49,926 nt of DNA from JACQAI01 sp035507915 (GTDB lineage: Bacteria > Pseudomonadota > Alphaproteobacteria > Elsterales > Elsteraceae). Where the stretch lies: NCBI GenBank assembly GCA_035507915.1, contig DATJNS010000121.1, positions 1 through 49,926 of the forward strand, read 5' to 3'. Of the stretch, positions 35,214 through 44,486 are shown piece after piece. The notes below the pieces were generated by a model. The model saw only the letters and a program-made list of their open reading frames with translations. It was not told the origin of the DNA and searched no databases. How positions within the stretch are numbered: position 1 is the first letter of the stretch; each line of letters opens with the position of its first letter. The position numbers were made by a program, and so were the translations under genes.

Positions 35214-35307
35214 GGCCGCCTCCCTTCAGCGTGCGGATGTCGCGAATCCGAGCGCCAAGAGAGCCATGAAACGTCGGCGAACGCCAGCCGCGCGTCGACG
35301 TCCCGCG

Positions 35308-36285
35308 TCAACCGCCGCCGGCATCGGGCGGCAGGCCGCAGGCGCCGCGCGCCGTAGCGAAGCTGGCCAACGGCGCGCGGAAGATCACCTTGCCGTTGCG
35401 CATCACGCGCAACATCCGACCCTGCGACAACGCGCGCAGGGGCGGCTCGCCGGTGCCGACGATCGCGGGCAGGTCGTCGGGGTCGGCGGGAATGGCGACC
35501 GTCGCGCCGAGCGGCGCGCCGTCGATCTCGAAACCGCCGCCGTCGCCGGCCTTGAGCAGCGCCGGCTCGCGGAAGACGAACTCCATGAACCGCAGGTCCG
35601 CGGGCCGGCCGGGCTGCAGCCGCAGCTCGACCGCGTCGCTGCCGTCATGGCCGAAGCGCAGGGTGCAGCCGTGGGCGGGCGGTTTGTCGGGGTAGGTCGC
35701 CCATGCGGCATGGCCGCCGCCGGCGAGTTCCTCGCGGCGCGCCTCGGTCAGGCTGTCGATGCAGCCGCCGGTGATGCGGCGCATCTGCTCGGGCGATCGC
35801 CCGGGCTCGGGGTCGGCGCAGCGCTCGCGCTCCTGCACGAACGCGCGTTGCTCGGCGCGCAGCGCCGCGGCGTCGGCCGCGGTCTTGAGGCGCGCCGTGA
35901 ACGCATCGGTCATCGCCTTGTCCGCGGCCGCGAGGCCGTCGCTGGCGCAGATCGTCGTCTCGACCGGCGAGCGCGCCTTGGCGCAGTCGAAGCCCGGGCG
36001 GGTGTGCGCCGGCTCCGGCGGCACGAAGCGCGCGCCGGCGAGATACGGCTTGCAGAAGCTCGGGCGCTCGCCGCTCATCATGCCGCAGCCGCGCTTGATC
36101 TCGTCGAGGATCATGTCGCAGGCGTTCAGCACGTTGCACGGCGGCCGCGTCGCCGGGGAGGCTTCCATGCATTGATCGGCCAGCACCGCCGAGCGCTCGG
36201 CGCCGATCTCGTCGCGACAGCTCGCGTGGGCGCGCGTCGAGGCCGTCGCCAGCGCCACGAGAAGGAGAATGCCGCATCGCGTCAT
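35308..36285 (-). CDS. Secreted LprI-like protein with C-terminal beta domain
   Basis: Protein of 325 residues with a signal peptide (GILLLVALATASTRAHAS). The central part PGFDCAKARSPVETTICAS followed by DGLAAADKAMTDAFTARL and RAEQRAFVQERERC is the lysozyme-inhibitor LprI/DUF1311 pattern (F-D-C...E-x-x-I-C...L...D). Upstream is a separate Cys-rich stretch (CRDEIG, CMEAS, CNVLNACDMI, GCGMM). The C-terminal 120 residues (CTLRFGHDGSDAVELRL, FREPALLKAGDGGGFEIDG) look like an independent beta domain I cannot name. At least ten cysteines suggest disulfide stabilisation in the periplasm. ATG 36285 is chosen; any longer frame would run through the tRNA. Confidence 0.8.
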   Translation of the reverse strand: MTRCGILLLVALATASTRAHASCRDEIGAERSAVLADQCMEASPATRPPCNVLNACDMILDEIKRGCGMMSGERPSFCKPYLAGARFVPPEPAHTRPGFDCAKARSPVETTICASDGLAAADKAMTDAFTARLKTAADAAALRAEQRAFVQERERCADPEPGRSPEQMRRITGGCIDSLTEARREELAGGGHAAWATYPDKPPAHGCTLRFGHDGSDAVELRLQPGRPADLRFMEFVFREPALLKAGDGGGFEIDGAPLGATVAIPADPDDLPAIVGTGEPPLRALSQGRMLRVMRNGKVIFRAPLASFATARGACGLPPDAGGG

Positions 36286-36317
36286 GCGCTTCGCCCGCCG
36301 GTGACCGGAAACGACGA

Positions 36318-36346
36318 CGGCCCAGCCGGGTGCCCGCGCTGAGCCG
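36318..36346 (-). terminator. Terminator-like hairpin after tRNA-Ala
   Basis: On the minus strand CGGCTCAGC pairs with GCTGGGCCG (one G-T pair), and the loop itself can pair as CGGG/CCCG. The hairpin begins 10 bases after the tRNA 3' end and is followed by TCGTCGTTTCC. Its place suits termination of tRNA transcription before the next gene. Confidence 0.5.
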
Positions 36347-36356
36347 TTCGCATGTT

Positions 36357-36432
36357 TGGTGGAGCTGATCGGGGTCGAACCGACGACCTCTGCAGTGCGA
36401 TTGCAGCGCTCTCCCAACTGAGCTACAGCCCC
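36357..36432 (-). tRNA. tRNA-Ala, anticodon CGC
   Basis: 76 bases including an encoded CCA. The acceptor stem GGGGCTG/CAGCTCC contains the G3:U70 pair, the identity element for alanyl-tRNA synthetase. The D arm is GCTC...GAGC, the anticodon stem CTGCA/TGCAG with loop ATCGCAC gives anticodon CGC (reads GCG), and the T arm is GTCGG-TTCGACC-CCGAT. The GCG codon is very frequent in this GC-rich genome, so a dedicated tRNA makes sense. Confidence 0.97.
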
Positions 36433-36449
36433 CCGCAAACGCGGGCCGG

Positions 36450-36478
36450 ATAATGGTCGTGGCCCTGGGACGTGTCAA
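36450..36478 (-). promoter_or_regulatory. Promoter of tRNA-Ala
   Basis: A perfect -35 TTGACA (36473-36478) and -10 CATTAT (36450-36455) with 17-base spacing on the minus strand. Transcription would begin near 36443, about 11 bases before the mature 5' end. It is the strongest consensus match seen in the window, as expected for a tRNA. Confidence 0.7.
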
Positions 36479-36536
36479 GCGCACGGGCCGCGCCGCACGC
36501 GGCGGAATCGGCCATCGCCGCCGCCCGGTGGCGGCC

Positions 36537-36565
36537 TTGCACGGGTGCACGCGCGAGGCTAGGGT
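36537..36565 (+). promoter_or_regulatory. Promoter candidate for yggT-DUF167-folD
   Basis: TTGCAC (36537-36542) and TAGGGT (36560-36565) with 17-base spacing precede the yggT start by about 33 bases. The match is moderate. It shares the 166-base region with the divergent tRNA promoter. Confidence 0.4.
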
Positions 36566-36598
36566 CTGGGCACCCCGAACCGACGCCGGGTAGCCATT

Positions 36599-36883
36599 TT
36601 GCTGTTTCCGATTCTCCATCTGGTCGACACCCTGCTCTGGCTCTACATCGTCGTGCTGGTGGTGTCGGCCGTCCTGAGCTGGCTGGTCGCGTTCAACGTG
36701 GTCAACACGCGCAACCGGGCGATCTACATGGTCGGCGACTTCTGCTATCGCCTGACCGAGCCGGCGTTGCGACCGATCCGCCGCATCCTGCCCAACCTCG
36801 GTGGGATCGACATCTCGCCCATCATCCTGATCCTGCTGCTCCAGATGGTGCGCGAGTATCTGCCGGCGCTGGCGACCTGGTGA
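36599..36883 (+). CDS. YggT-family integral membrane protein
   Basis: Membrane protein of 94 residues with two hydrophobic segments: VDTLLWLYIVVLVVSAVLSW near the N-terminus and a C-terminal helix in ISPIILILLLQMVREYL. Between them YRLTEPALRPIRRILPNLGG is the family signature (the P-x-R-R-x-x-P loop). YggT homologues are linked to osmotic tolerance and, in other bacteria, cell-division or membrane organisation. Only a TTG start (36599) is available at the right place. It lies 4 bases before the DUF167 gene, the usual partner. Confidence 0.9.
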   Translation: MLFPILHLVDTLLWLYIVVLVVSAVLSWLVAFNVVNTRNRAIYMVGDFCYRLTEPALRPIRRILPNLGGIDISPIILILLLQMVREYLPALATW

Positions 36884-36887
36884 GGGC

Positions 36888-37193
36888 ATGGCGCGGCCCG
36901 TCGCGGCCACCATCGCCGTACGCCTGACGCCGCGGGCGCGCGACGACCGCATCGTCGGGGTCGAGATCGACGCGCACGGCCGGCGCGTCCTCAAGGTCGC
37001 GGTCTCCGAGCCGCCGGTCGACGGCAAGGCCAACGCCGCGCTGATCGCGCTGATCGCCGCCTGCTTCGAGGTGCCGCGCAGCGCCGTCACCCTGGTCTCG
37101 GGCGCGTCGGCGCGCCTGAAACGCGTCGCGCTCGTCGGCGACCCGGCGCGCATCGCGGCGCGGCTCGACGCGCTCGCCGGGACACGCGCGTGA
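36888..37193 (+). CDS. DUF167 (YggU-like) small protein
   Basis: Protein of 101 residues with the family's core: VRLTPRARDDRIVGVEID, LKVAVSEPPVDGKANAALIALIAACFEVP and VTLVSGASARLKRVALVGDP. The fold is a small alpha/beta domain and no enzymatic role is established. It is placed between yggT and folD, with its stop overlapping the folD GTG (GTGA), so coupled translation is likely. Confidence 0.92.
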   Translation: MARPVAATIAVRLTPRARDDRIVGVEIDAHGRRVLKVAVSEPPVDGKANAALIALIAACFEVPRSAVTLVSGASARLKRVALVGDPARIAARLDALAGTRA

Positions 37194-38083
37194 GCGCGCG
37201 CCTGATCGACGGCAAGGCGTTCGCCGCCGGCCTGCGCGCGCGCATCGCTTCCGAGGTCGGCGCGCTCAAGAGCGCGCATGGCGTGACGCCGGGCCTCGCG
37301 GTCGTGCTGGTCGGCGACGACCCGGCGAGCCAGGTCTACGTGCGCAACAAGGCGAGCCAGACGCGCGATGCCGGCATGGCGTCGATCGAGCATCGCCTGC
37401 CCGCGGCGACCGCGGAAGCCGAGCTGATCGGGCTGGTCGAGACGCTCGGGCGCGATCCCGCGATCGACGGGATCCTGGTGCAGTTGCCGCTGCCGGCGCA
37501 CATCGACGCGACGCGCGTGATCGGCGCGCTCGATCCCCTGAAGGACGTCGACGGGCTGCACCCCGTCAATGTCGGCCGCCTGTGGTCGGGCCTCGACGCG
37601 TCGGTGCCGTGCACGCCGCTCGGCTGCATGATGCTGCTCAAGGACGCGCTCAAGGACGACGGGGCCGGCGCGCTGGCGGGCCGCGAGGCGGTGGTGCTCG
37701 GGCGCTCGGCGCTGGTCGGCAAGCCGATCGCGGCGCTGCTCCTGGCCGAGCACTGCACCGTGACGGTCGCGCACTCGCGCACGCGCGACCTGCCGGCGGT
37801 CGCGCGCCGCGCCGACATTCTGATCGCCGCGGTCGGCAAGCCCGAGCTGGTGCGCGGCGACTGGATCAAGCCGGGTGCGGCGGTGATCGACGTCGGCATC
37901 AACCGCGTGGCGCTGCCCGACGGCAAGAGCCGGCTGGTCGGCGACGTCGCGTTCGCGGAGGCGCGCGAGATCGCCGGCGCCATCACGCCGGTGCCCGGCG
38001 GCGTCGGCCCGATGACGATCGCCTGCCTGCTGCACAACACGCTGGCGGCATGCCGGCGCCGGCGCGGCCTGCCGCTCGCCTGA
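37190..38083 (+). CDS. folD: FolD, methylene-tetrahydrofolate dehydrogenase/cyclohydrolase
   Basis: Bifunctional one-carbon enzyme of 297 residues that interconverts 5,10-methylene-THF and 10-formyl-THF with NADP. Motifs are GLAVVLVGDDPASQVYVRNK with the catalytic Lys, DGILVQLPLPAH, PLKDVDGLHPVNVGRL, CTPLGCMMLL, VVLGRSALVGKPIAALLL and the C-terminal signature PVPGGVGPMTIACLLHNTL. Length is normal. GTG 37190 overlaps the preceding stop. It converges with argG with only 6 bases between the stops, where no terminator is visible. Confidence 0.97.
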   Translation: MSARLIDGKAFAAGLRARIASEVGALKSAHGVTPGLAVVLVGDDPASQVYVRNKASQTRDAGMASIEHRLPAATAEAELIGLVETLGRDPAIDGILVQLPLPAHIDATRVIGALDPLKDVDGLHPVNVGRLWSGLDASVPCTPLGCMMLLKDALKDDGAGALAGREAVVLGRSALVGKPIAALLLAEHCTVTVAHSRTRDLPAVARRADILIAAVGKPELVRGDWIKPGAAVIDVGINRVALPDGKSRLVGDVAFAEAREIAGAITPVPGGVGPMTIACLLHNTLAACRRRRGLPLA

Positions 38084-38089
38084 CGGAGC

Positions 38090-39301
<1,212 letters not shown>

Positions 39302-39385
39302 CGTCCGCTACCCGCACTGATCCGTGCTCGTTCGTTCCCACTCTACGCCGTCATTGCTTCGTCGCCCTGCGGAATCGCGCCGGGC

Positions 39386-39673
39386 CTAGCGCCGCGGCGG
39401 AATGATCTGGATGCGCGGCGGCCCGAGCGGCCAGTCGGCGAACGCCAGCGCCCAGATCAGGATCGCGAACAACGGCGGGACCAGGGTGGTGAGCGACCAC
39501 CAGCCCGAGTAGCCCGCCTTGCGGCAGATGCGCGCGAGGATCCAGAGCCAGACCAGGAAGGCCGGCACGATCAGGACCAGCCACAAGAGCGTGAGCGCCG
39601 TGAAGGCCGCGCCGAACAGCAGCCAGGGCAGGAACAGGAACGCCCAGAGCGGGACGATGACGGGGCCGGTCAT
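39386..39673 (-). CDS. Small membrane protein with RIC-AG module (second of pair)
   Basis: Protein of 95 residues with two or three membrane helices: VPLWAFLFLPWLLFGAAF, TALTLLWLVLIVPAFLVWLW and a C-terminal LVPPLFAILIWALAFADW. Between them is ARICRKAGYSGWWSL, followed by L-x-P. The gene upstream has WRICERAGLTPAIAL with the same continuation, so the two share one module. A-G-x-x-x-W-x-x-L-x-P loops also occur in bacterial membrane families such as the DUF5684/DUF805 type (recalled, not searched). The ATG overlaps the previous stop (ATGA). Function unknown; third in line behind rlmN. Confidence 0.78.
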   Translation of the reverse strand: MTGPVIVPLWAFLFLPWLLFGAAFTALTLLWLVLIVPAFLVWLWILARICRKAGYSGWWSLTTLVPPLFAILIWALAFADWPLGPPRIQIIPPRR

Positions 39674-39900
39674 CGCCGATCGCCGTCGAACAGGTCGGCC
39701 TGGTAGGGCGGGCCGTAACCGTCGGTCGCGTGCGCGTTGCGCCACGCCGAGAACGCCAGGATCAGGGCGACCAGCACGATCCCGACATAGGGGATCAGGA
39801 CCAGGAGCGCGATCGCCGGGGTCAGCCCGGCGCGCTCGCAGATCCGCCACAGCGGGACGAGGACGATGATGCCGAAGGCGAAGGAGCCGATGACGTGCAC
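39670..39900 (-). CDS. Small membrane protein with RIC-AG module (first of pair)
   Basis: Protein of 76 residues starting at GTG 39900, 4 bases after the rlmN stop. Two hydrophobic stretches, GSFAFGIIVLVPLW and LLVLIPYVGIVLVALILAF, flank RICERAGLTPAIA. The C-terminal tail is polar and Asp/Tyr-rich (GYGPPYQADLFDGDRR), probably cytoplasmic. The core aligns by eye with the following protein at R-I-C, A-G, L-x-P and L-A-F-x-x-W. No family is recognised with certainty. Confidence 0.75.
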   Translation of the reverse strand: MHVIGSFAFGIIVLVPLWRICERAGLTPAIALLVLIPYVGIVLVALILAFSAWRNAHATDGYGPPYQADLFDGDRR

Positions 39901-39904
39901 GGGG

Positions 39905-41134
<1,230 letters not shown>

Positions 41135-41352
41135 ATAGGCGCGGTCGGGCCGAATCAAACCGCGGGCGCCGTCGGCCCGGGGTCATCCGTTCGCCGCGCG
41201 GCCGCGTATCAGGATCCATGGCACACGCGCTCAGCCTCGGCCTCGGCACCGCTCTGCCGCTCGTCCTGCCCCCGTCCGGGTCCTCGGCGGCCCGGTCCGG
41301 GACGACCCGCCGCCCGCTTGTTCGGGGTGCCGGGGCGGCGATACAAAGCGCC

Positions 41353-41928
41353 ATGCTGGCGGACGCCGAGTCGCTCCGAACGGACCGGGAACGGCAGTTC
41401 GTCGACCTGATCGCCCGCGTCGCGCGCGACCGCGACCGCGACGCCTTCGCCGCGCTGTTCGGCCATTTCACGCCGCGGGTGAAAGCCTATCTGATGCGGC
41501 TCGGCGCCGACGACGCGAGCGCCGATGAGTTGGCGCAGGAGGTCATGCTCACCGTATGGCGCCGCGCCGACGCGTTCGATCCGACGCTCGCCGGCGTCGG
41601 CACCTGGATCTTCACGATCGCGCGCAACAAGCGCATCGACCGCGTGCGCCGCGAGCGTCGACCCGAGCTCGATCCCGACGATCCCGCGTTGACGCCCGAT
41701 CCGCCGGCGGGCGCCGATCGGGCCGTCGAGGCGGCCGAGGCCGGCGGGCGGCTCCGGCGCGCCATCGCGACCTTGCCGGCCGAGCAGCGCGAGCTCCTCG
41801 TCATGGCGTTCTTCGAGGACAAATCGCACCGCGCGATCGCCGCGACGACGCGCTTGCCGCTCGGCACCGTCAAGTCGCGCATCCGGCTCGCGCTCGGCCG
41901 GCTGCGCAGCGCGTTGGAGGAAGCGTGA
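41353..41928 (+). CDS. ECF sigma factor, RpoE/SigE type paired with ChrR
   Basis: Extracytoplasmic-function sigma factor of 191 residues. Region 2 contains RDRDAFAALFGHFTPRVKAYLMRLGADDASADELAQEVMLTVW and FTIARNKRIDRVRRER. Region 4 has LRRAIATLPAEQRELLVMAFFEDKSHRAIAATTRLPLGTVKSRIRLALGRL. Together with the zinc anti-sigma gene it forms the ECF11-type pair that in Rhodobacter responds to singlet oxygen. ATG 41353 is chosen because conserved region 2 begins shortly after; an upstream in-frame ATG at 41218 would add 45 Pro/Ser/Ala-rich residues of no family resemblance. I did not find a convincing TGATCC-type autoregulated promoter. Confidence 0.9.
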   Translation: MLADAESLRTDRERQFVDLIARVARDRDRDAFAALFGHFTPRVKAYLMRLGADDASADELAQEVMLTVWRRADAFDPTLAGVGTWIFTIARNKRIDRVRRERRPELDPDDPALTPDPPAGADRAVEAAEAGGRLRRAIATLPAEQRELLVMAFFEDKSHRAIAATTRLPLGTVKSRIRLALGRLRSALEEA

Positions 41929-42596
41929 TGCCCGCCCACCATCCGTCCGAGGCGCTGCTGCTCGACTACGCCGCCGGCGATCTGCGCGAGCCGACCGGAT
42001 TGGTCGTGGCCACGCACTTGGCGTTGTGCCCCGAGTGCCGGCGCCACGTCCGCCTGCTCGAGGCGGTCGGCGGCGCACTGCTCGAGACCTTGCCGGTCGA
42101 GGATCTGCCGGCCGAGGCGAGCGCGCGCGACGCCGCGGCGCTGCTGGCCCATGCGGCGGCGTCGGATGGCGGGGCCGCGGGCCCGCCGCCGCGCTTCGAT
42201 GCCGAGACGTGCCGGCTGGTGCCCGAGCCGCTGCGCAGCCATCTCGGCGTCAACCTGAAGGACATCGCCTGGCGCAAGGTGGCGCGCGGTCTCGACACGC
42301 ACGAGCTGGCGCCCGCCGCGAACGGCTTCCGGACGCGGCTGCTGCGCATCGGGCCGGGTGCCGCGATCCCGCGCCACGGCCACGGCGGCAGCGAGTCGGT
42401 GCTCGTGCTCGGCGGCGGCTTCAGCGACGAGCACGGCCATTACGCGCGCGGCGACCTCGCGCTGTCCGATGCCGAGACGGTCCACCGGCCGGTCGCCGAT
42501 CCCGACGGCGACTGCCTGTGCCTGATCGTGGTCGAAGGCGGCGTGCGCTTCGCCGGCGCGCTCGGTCGCCTCCTCAATCTGTTCGCGCGCTATTGA
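41928..42596 (+). CDS. chrR: ChrR-like zinc anti-sigma factor with cupin domain
   Basis: Protein of 222 residues. The N-terminal anti-sigma domain has the zinc ligands His 5, His 30, Cys 34 and Cys 37 (HPSEALLLDYAAGDL, then HLALCPECRRH), the spacing of Rhodobacter ChrR. The C-terminal cupin contains GAAIPRHGHGGSESVLVLGG and DEHGHYARGDLALSDAETVHRP, with His and Glu metal ligands. In the model system the cupin is needed for release of the sigma factor by singlet oxygen or organic hydroperoxide. The ATG overlaps the sigma stop by one base (TGATG). Confidence 0.92.
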   Translation: MPAHHPSEALLLDYAAGDLREPTGLVVATHLALCPECRRHVRLLEAVGGALLETLPVEDLPAEASARDAAALLAHAAASDGGAAGPPPRFDAETCRLVPEPLRSHLGVNLKDIAWRKVARGLDTHELAPAANGFRTRLLRIGPGAAIPRHGHGGSESVLVLGGGFSDEHGHYARGDLALSDAETVHRPVADPDGDCLCLIVVEGGVRFAGALGRLLNLFARY

Positions 42597-42707
42597 CGCG
42601 CCGGCCGCCCGCCTCGACAACAGGGGTGCGCCGGGCGCAATGATCCGGCGCAAGGCGTCGCGCGGCCCGCGCGACGATGAGCCCCGTTGGTGGGGCAGGG
42701 GGGACCG

Positions 42708-43076
42708 ATGCAACGAACAGGACGGCCGCACCGAAGCGTCAGCGCCTGGCTGATCGGTCTCGTGTTGCTCGCGCTCGCCGCGCTGCCTCGGCCCGCCGGC
42801 GCCGCCGATACCGCCTGCCGCGAGGGCAACCAGGCGTTTCAGCCCGGGCAGACGCTCTGCCTCAACGGCTTCACGAACACCTGCCAGCCCAACGGCGCCT
42901 GGATCAGCGATCGCCAGTGGCCGTGCATGGCGCCCGTGTTCCCGACCGACGCGAAGTCCTGCACGATCAACGCCAACCAGACCGCGGCGCCCGGCACCCG
43001 CGCCTGCATCGACGGCCGGCGTCGCGAGTGTTCCGAGCACGGCACCTGGATCTCGCTCGGCGTGCCCTGCAACTAG
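42708..43076 (+). CDS. Secreted protein with two four-cysteine modules
   Basis: Protein of 122 residues with a signal peptide (WLIGLVLLALAALPRPAGAA) and a mature part of about 85 residues containing eight cysteines in two tandem modules. Module 1 has spacing C-x13-C-x7-C-x13-C and module 2 has C-x14-C-x7-C-x12-C. Both end in G-x-W-I-S...P-C (NGAWISDRQWPC, HGTWISLGVPC) and carry P-G-x-T/R before the second Cys. The regular spacing implies disulfide-bonded repeats exported to the periplasm or outside. I do not recognise the family. GGGGGGA precedes ATG 42708 as ribosome-binding site. No partner gene is evident. Confidence 0.8.
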   Translation: MQRTGRPHRSVSAWLIGLVLLALAALPRPAGAADTACREGNQAFQPGQTLCLNGFTNTCQPNGAWISDRQWPCMAPVFPTDAKSCTINANQTAAPGTRACIDGRRRECSEHGTWISLGVPCN

Positions 43077-43214
43077 GGCGCGCGGCGCAGCCCGGGGCGG
43101 CGCCCCGAGTGCCGAGATCGACGGCGTCGAGCGACCGGCTCGCCCGTGATGACGGGGCCCGGCGAGCACGGCCGGCGGCTTGCGCCGGGTGACCCGTCGG
43201 CCCATCGTGGCGCG

Positions 43215-44444
43215 ATGAGCGACCGCGAGGTCCGCGAGCAATACGAGGCGTTGCCCTATCCGGCGCGCGATCCGCGTGACGAGGCGCGGCGGCTGATCAT
43301 CGGCAGCCCGAGCCACCTGCTCGAGATCGATCATTACGTGTTCGGCGGCCGGCGTGACTGGTCGAAGCCGTTCCGCGCGCTGTTCGCCGGCGGCGGCACC
43401 GGCGACGGCGCCATCATGCTGGCGCAGCAGCTCGCCGATCGCGGCTGCCCGGCCGAGCTCGTGCATCTCGACCAGTCGGTCGCGGCGCGCCAGATCGCCG
43501 AAGCGCGCGCGGCGCGTCGCGGCCTCACGTCGCTGCGTTTCGTCACCGGGTCGCTGCTCGATCTCGCCGCACTCGGTCTCGGGGTCTTCGATTACGTCGA
43601 CTGCTGCGGCGTGCTGCACCATCTCGACGATCCGGCGGGCGGTCTCGCTGCCCTGGCCGGCGCGTTGGCGCCCGACGGCGGGCTCGGCGCGATGGTGTAT
43701 GGCCGGCTCGGCCGCACCGGCGTCTACGAGATGCAGGAGATCCTGCGCGTGGTCGCCGGCGAGGGCGCGCCGCGTGAGCGCGTGCAGCGTGCCCGGAAGC
43801 TGCTCGCCGATCTGCCGCCGACCAACTGGCTCGCGCGCAACCCGAACCTCAGCGATCACGTCGAGGGCGGCGACGCCGGACTGTTCGACCTGCTGCTGCA
43901 TGCGCGCGACCGCGCCTTCTCGGTCGAGGAGATCGGCGCGCTGGTCGACGGCGCGGCGCTGCGCCTGGTCACCTTCATCGAGCCGGCGCGCTACGACGCG
44001 CTGACCTTCGTGCGCGACCCGGGCGCGCGCCGCGCCATCGCCGGGCTCGACGCGCTGGCCCGCGCCGCCGTCGCCGAGAAGCTCACCGGCGCGATGGCGC
44101 GTCACGTCTTCTACGTCGTGCGGCGCGACAATCCGGCGATGCCGGCGGCGCTCGATCGCGACGACGCGGTGCCGATGCTGCGCGGCGTCGACGGGCCGTC
44201 GCTGGCAAAGGCGCTCGGCACGCGCGGCGTGCTGGTCGCCGGCGATGGCGCGCTGCAGCTGCGCCTGCCGGTGCCGCTGATCAGCGGCGCGATCGCGGCG
44301 CGCCTCGACGATCGCACGTCGCTCGGCGAGCTGCGCGCCGCGCTCGGGGGCCTGGTGCGCTCGCCCGATCTCGACGCCGACATCCGGGCGTGCTGCGGCG
44401 CGCTCAATGCCGTCAACCTGCTGCTGGTGCGCTACCGCGCCTGA
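43215..44444 (+). CDS. Class I SAM-dependent methyltransferase with C-terminal domain
   Basis: Protein of 409 residues. The N-terminus REVREQYEALPYPARDPRDE is typical of a group of bacterial methyltransferases. The SAM motif is LFAGGGTGDGAIMLAQQL, then HLDQSVAARQIAEARAA, and DYVDCCGVLHHLDDPAGGL (motif with post-strand acidic residues). From about residue 280 a separate domain follows (REL-like helices, ALGTRGVLVAGDGALQLRLP, LDDRTSLGELRAALGG), which resembles the winged-helix-like tail of proteins with a cofactor-recognition fold but is not identified. The substrate is unknown. ATG 43215 begins the conserved segment directly; no clear ribosome-binding site. Confidence 0.85.
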   Translation: MSDREVREQYEALPYPARDPRDEARRLIIGSPSHLLEIDHYVFGGRRDWSKPFRALFAGGGTGDGAIMLAQQLADRGCPAELVHLDQSVAARQIAEARAARRGLTSLRFVTGSLLDLAALGLGVFDYVDCCGVLHHLDDPAGGLAALAGALAPDGGLGAMVYGRLGRTGVYEMQEILRVVAGEGAPRERVQRARKLLADLPPTNWLARNPNLSDHVEGGDAGLFDLLLHARDRAFSVEEIGALVDGAALRLVTFIEPARYDALTFVRDPGARRAIAGLDALARAAVAEKLTGAMARHVFYVVRRDNPAMPAALDRDDAVPMLRGVDGPSLAKALGTRGVLVAGDGALQLRLPVPLISGAIAARLDDRTSLGELRAALGGLVRSPDLDADIRACCGALNAVNLLLVRYRA

Positions 44445-44486
44445 GGCCGGCGTCACACCGCCTTACAAAGCCGAACAAATCTTGGC

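Noticed and set aside
36286..36438. A longer N-terminus for the LprI-like protein
   Set aside because: It would be translated from the tRNA-Ala gene and its terminator. The ATG at 36285 gives a proper signal peptide directly.
41487..44456. A minus-strand open frame of 989 codons
   Set aside because: It runs antisense through the sigma factor, ChrR, the Cys-rich protein and the methyltransferase, all of which have clear motifs or signal peptides on the plus strand.
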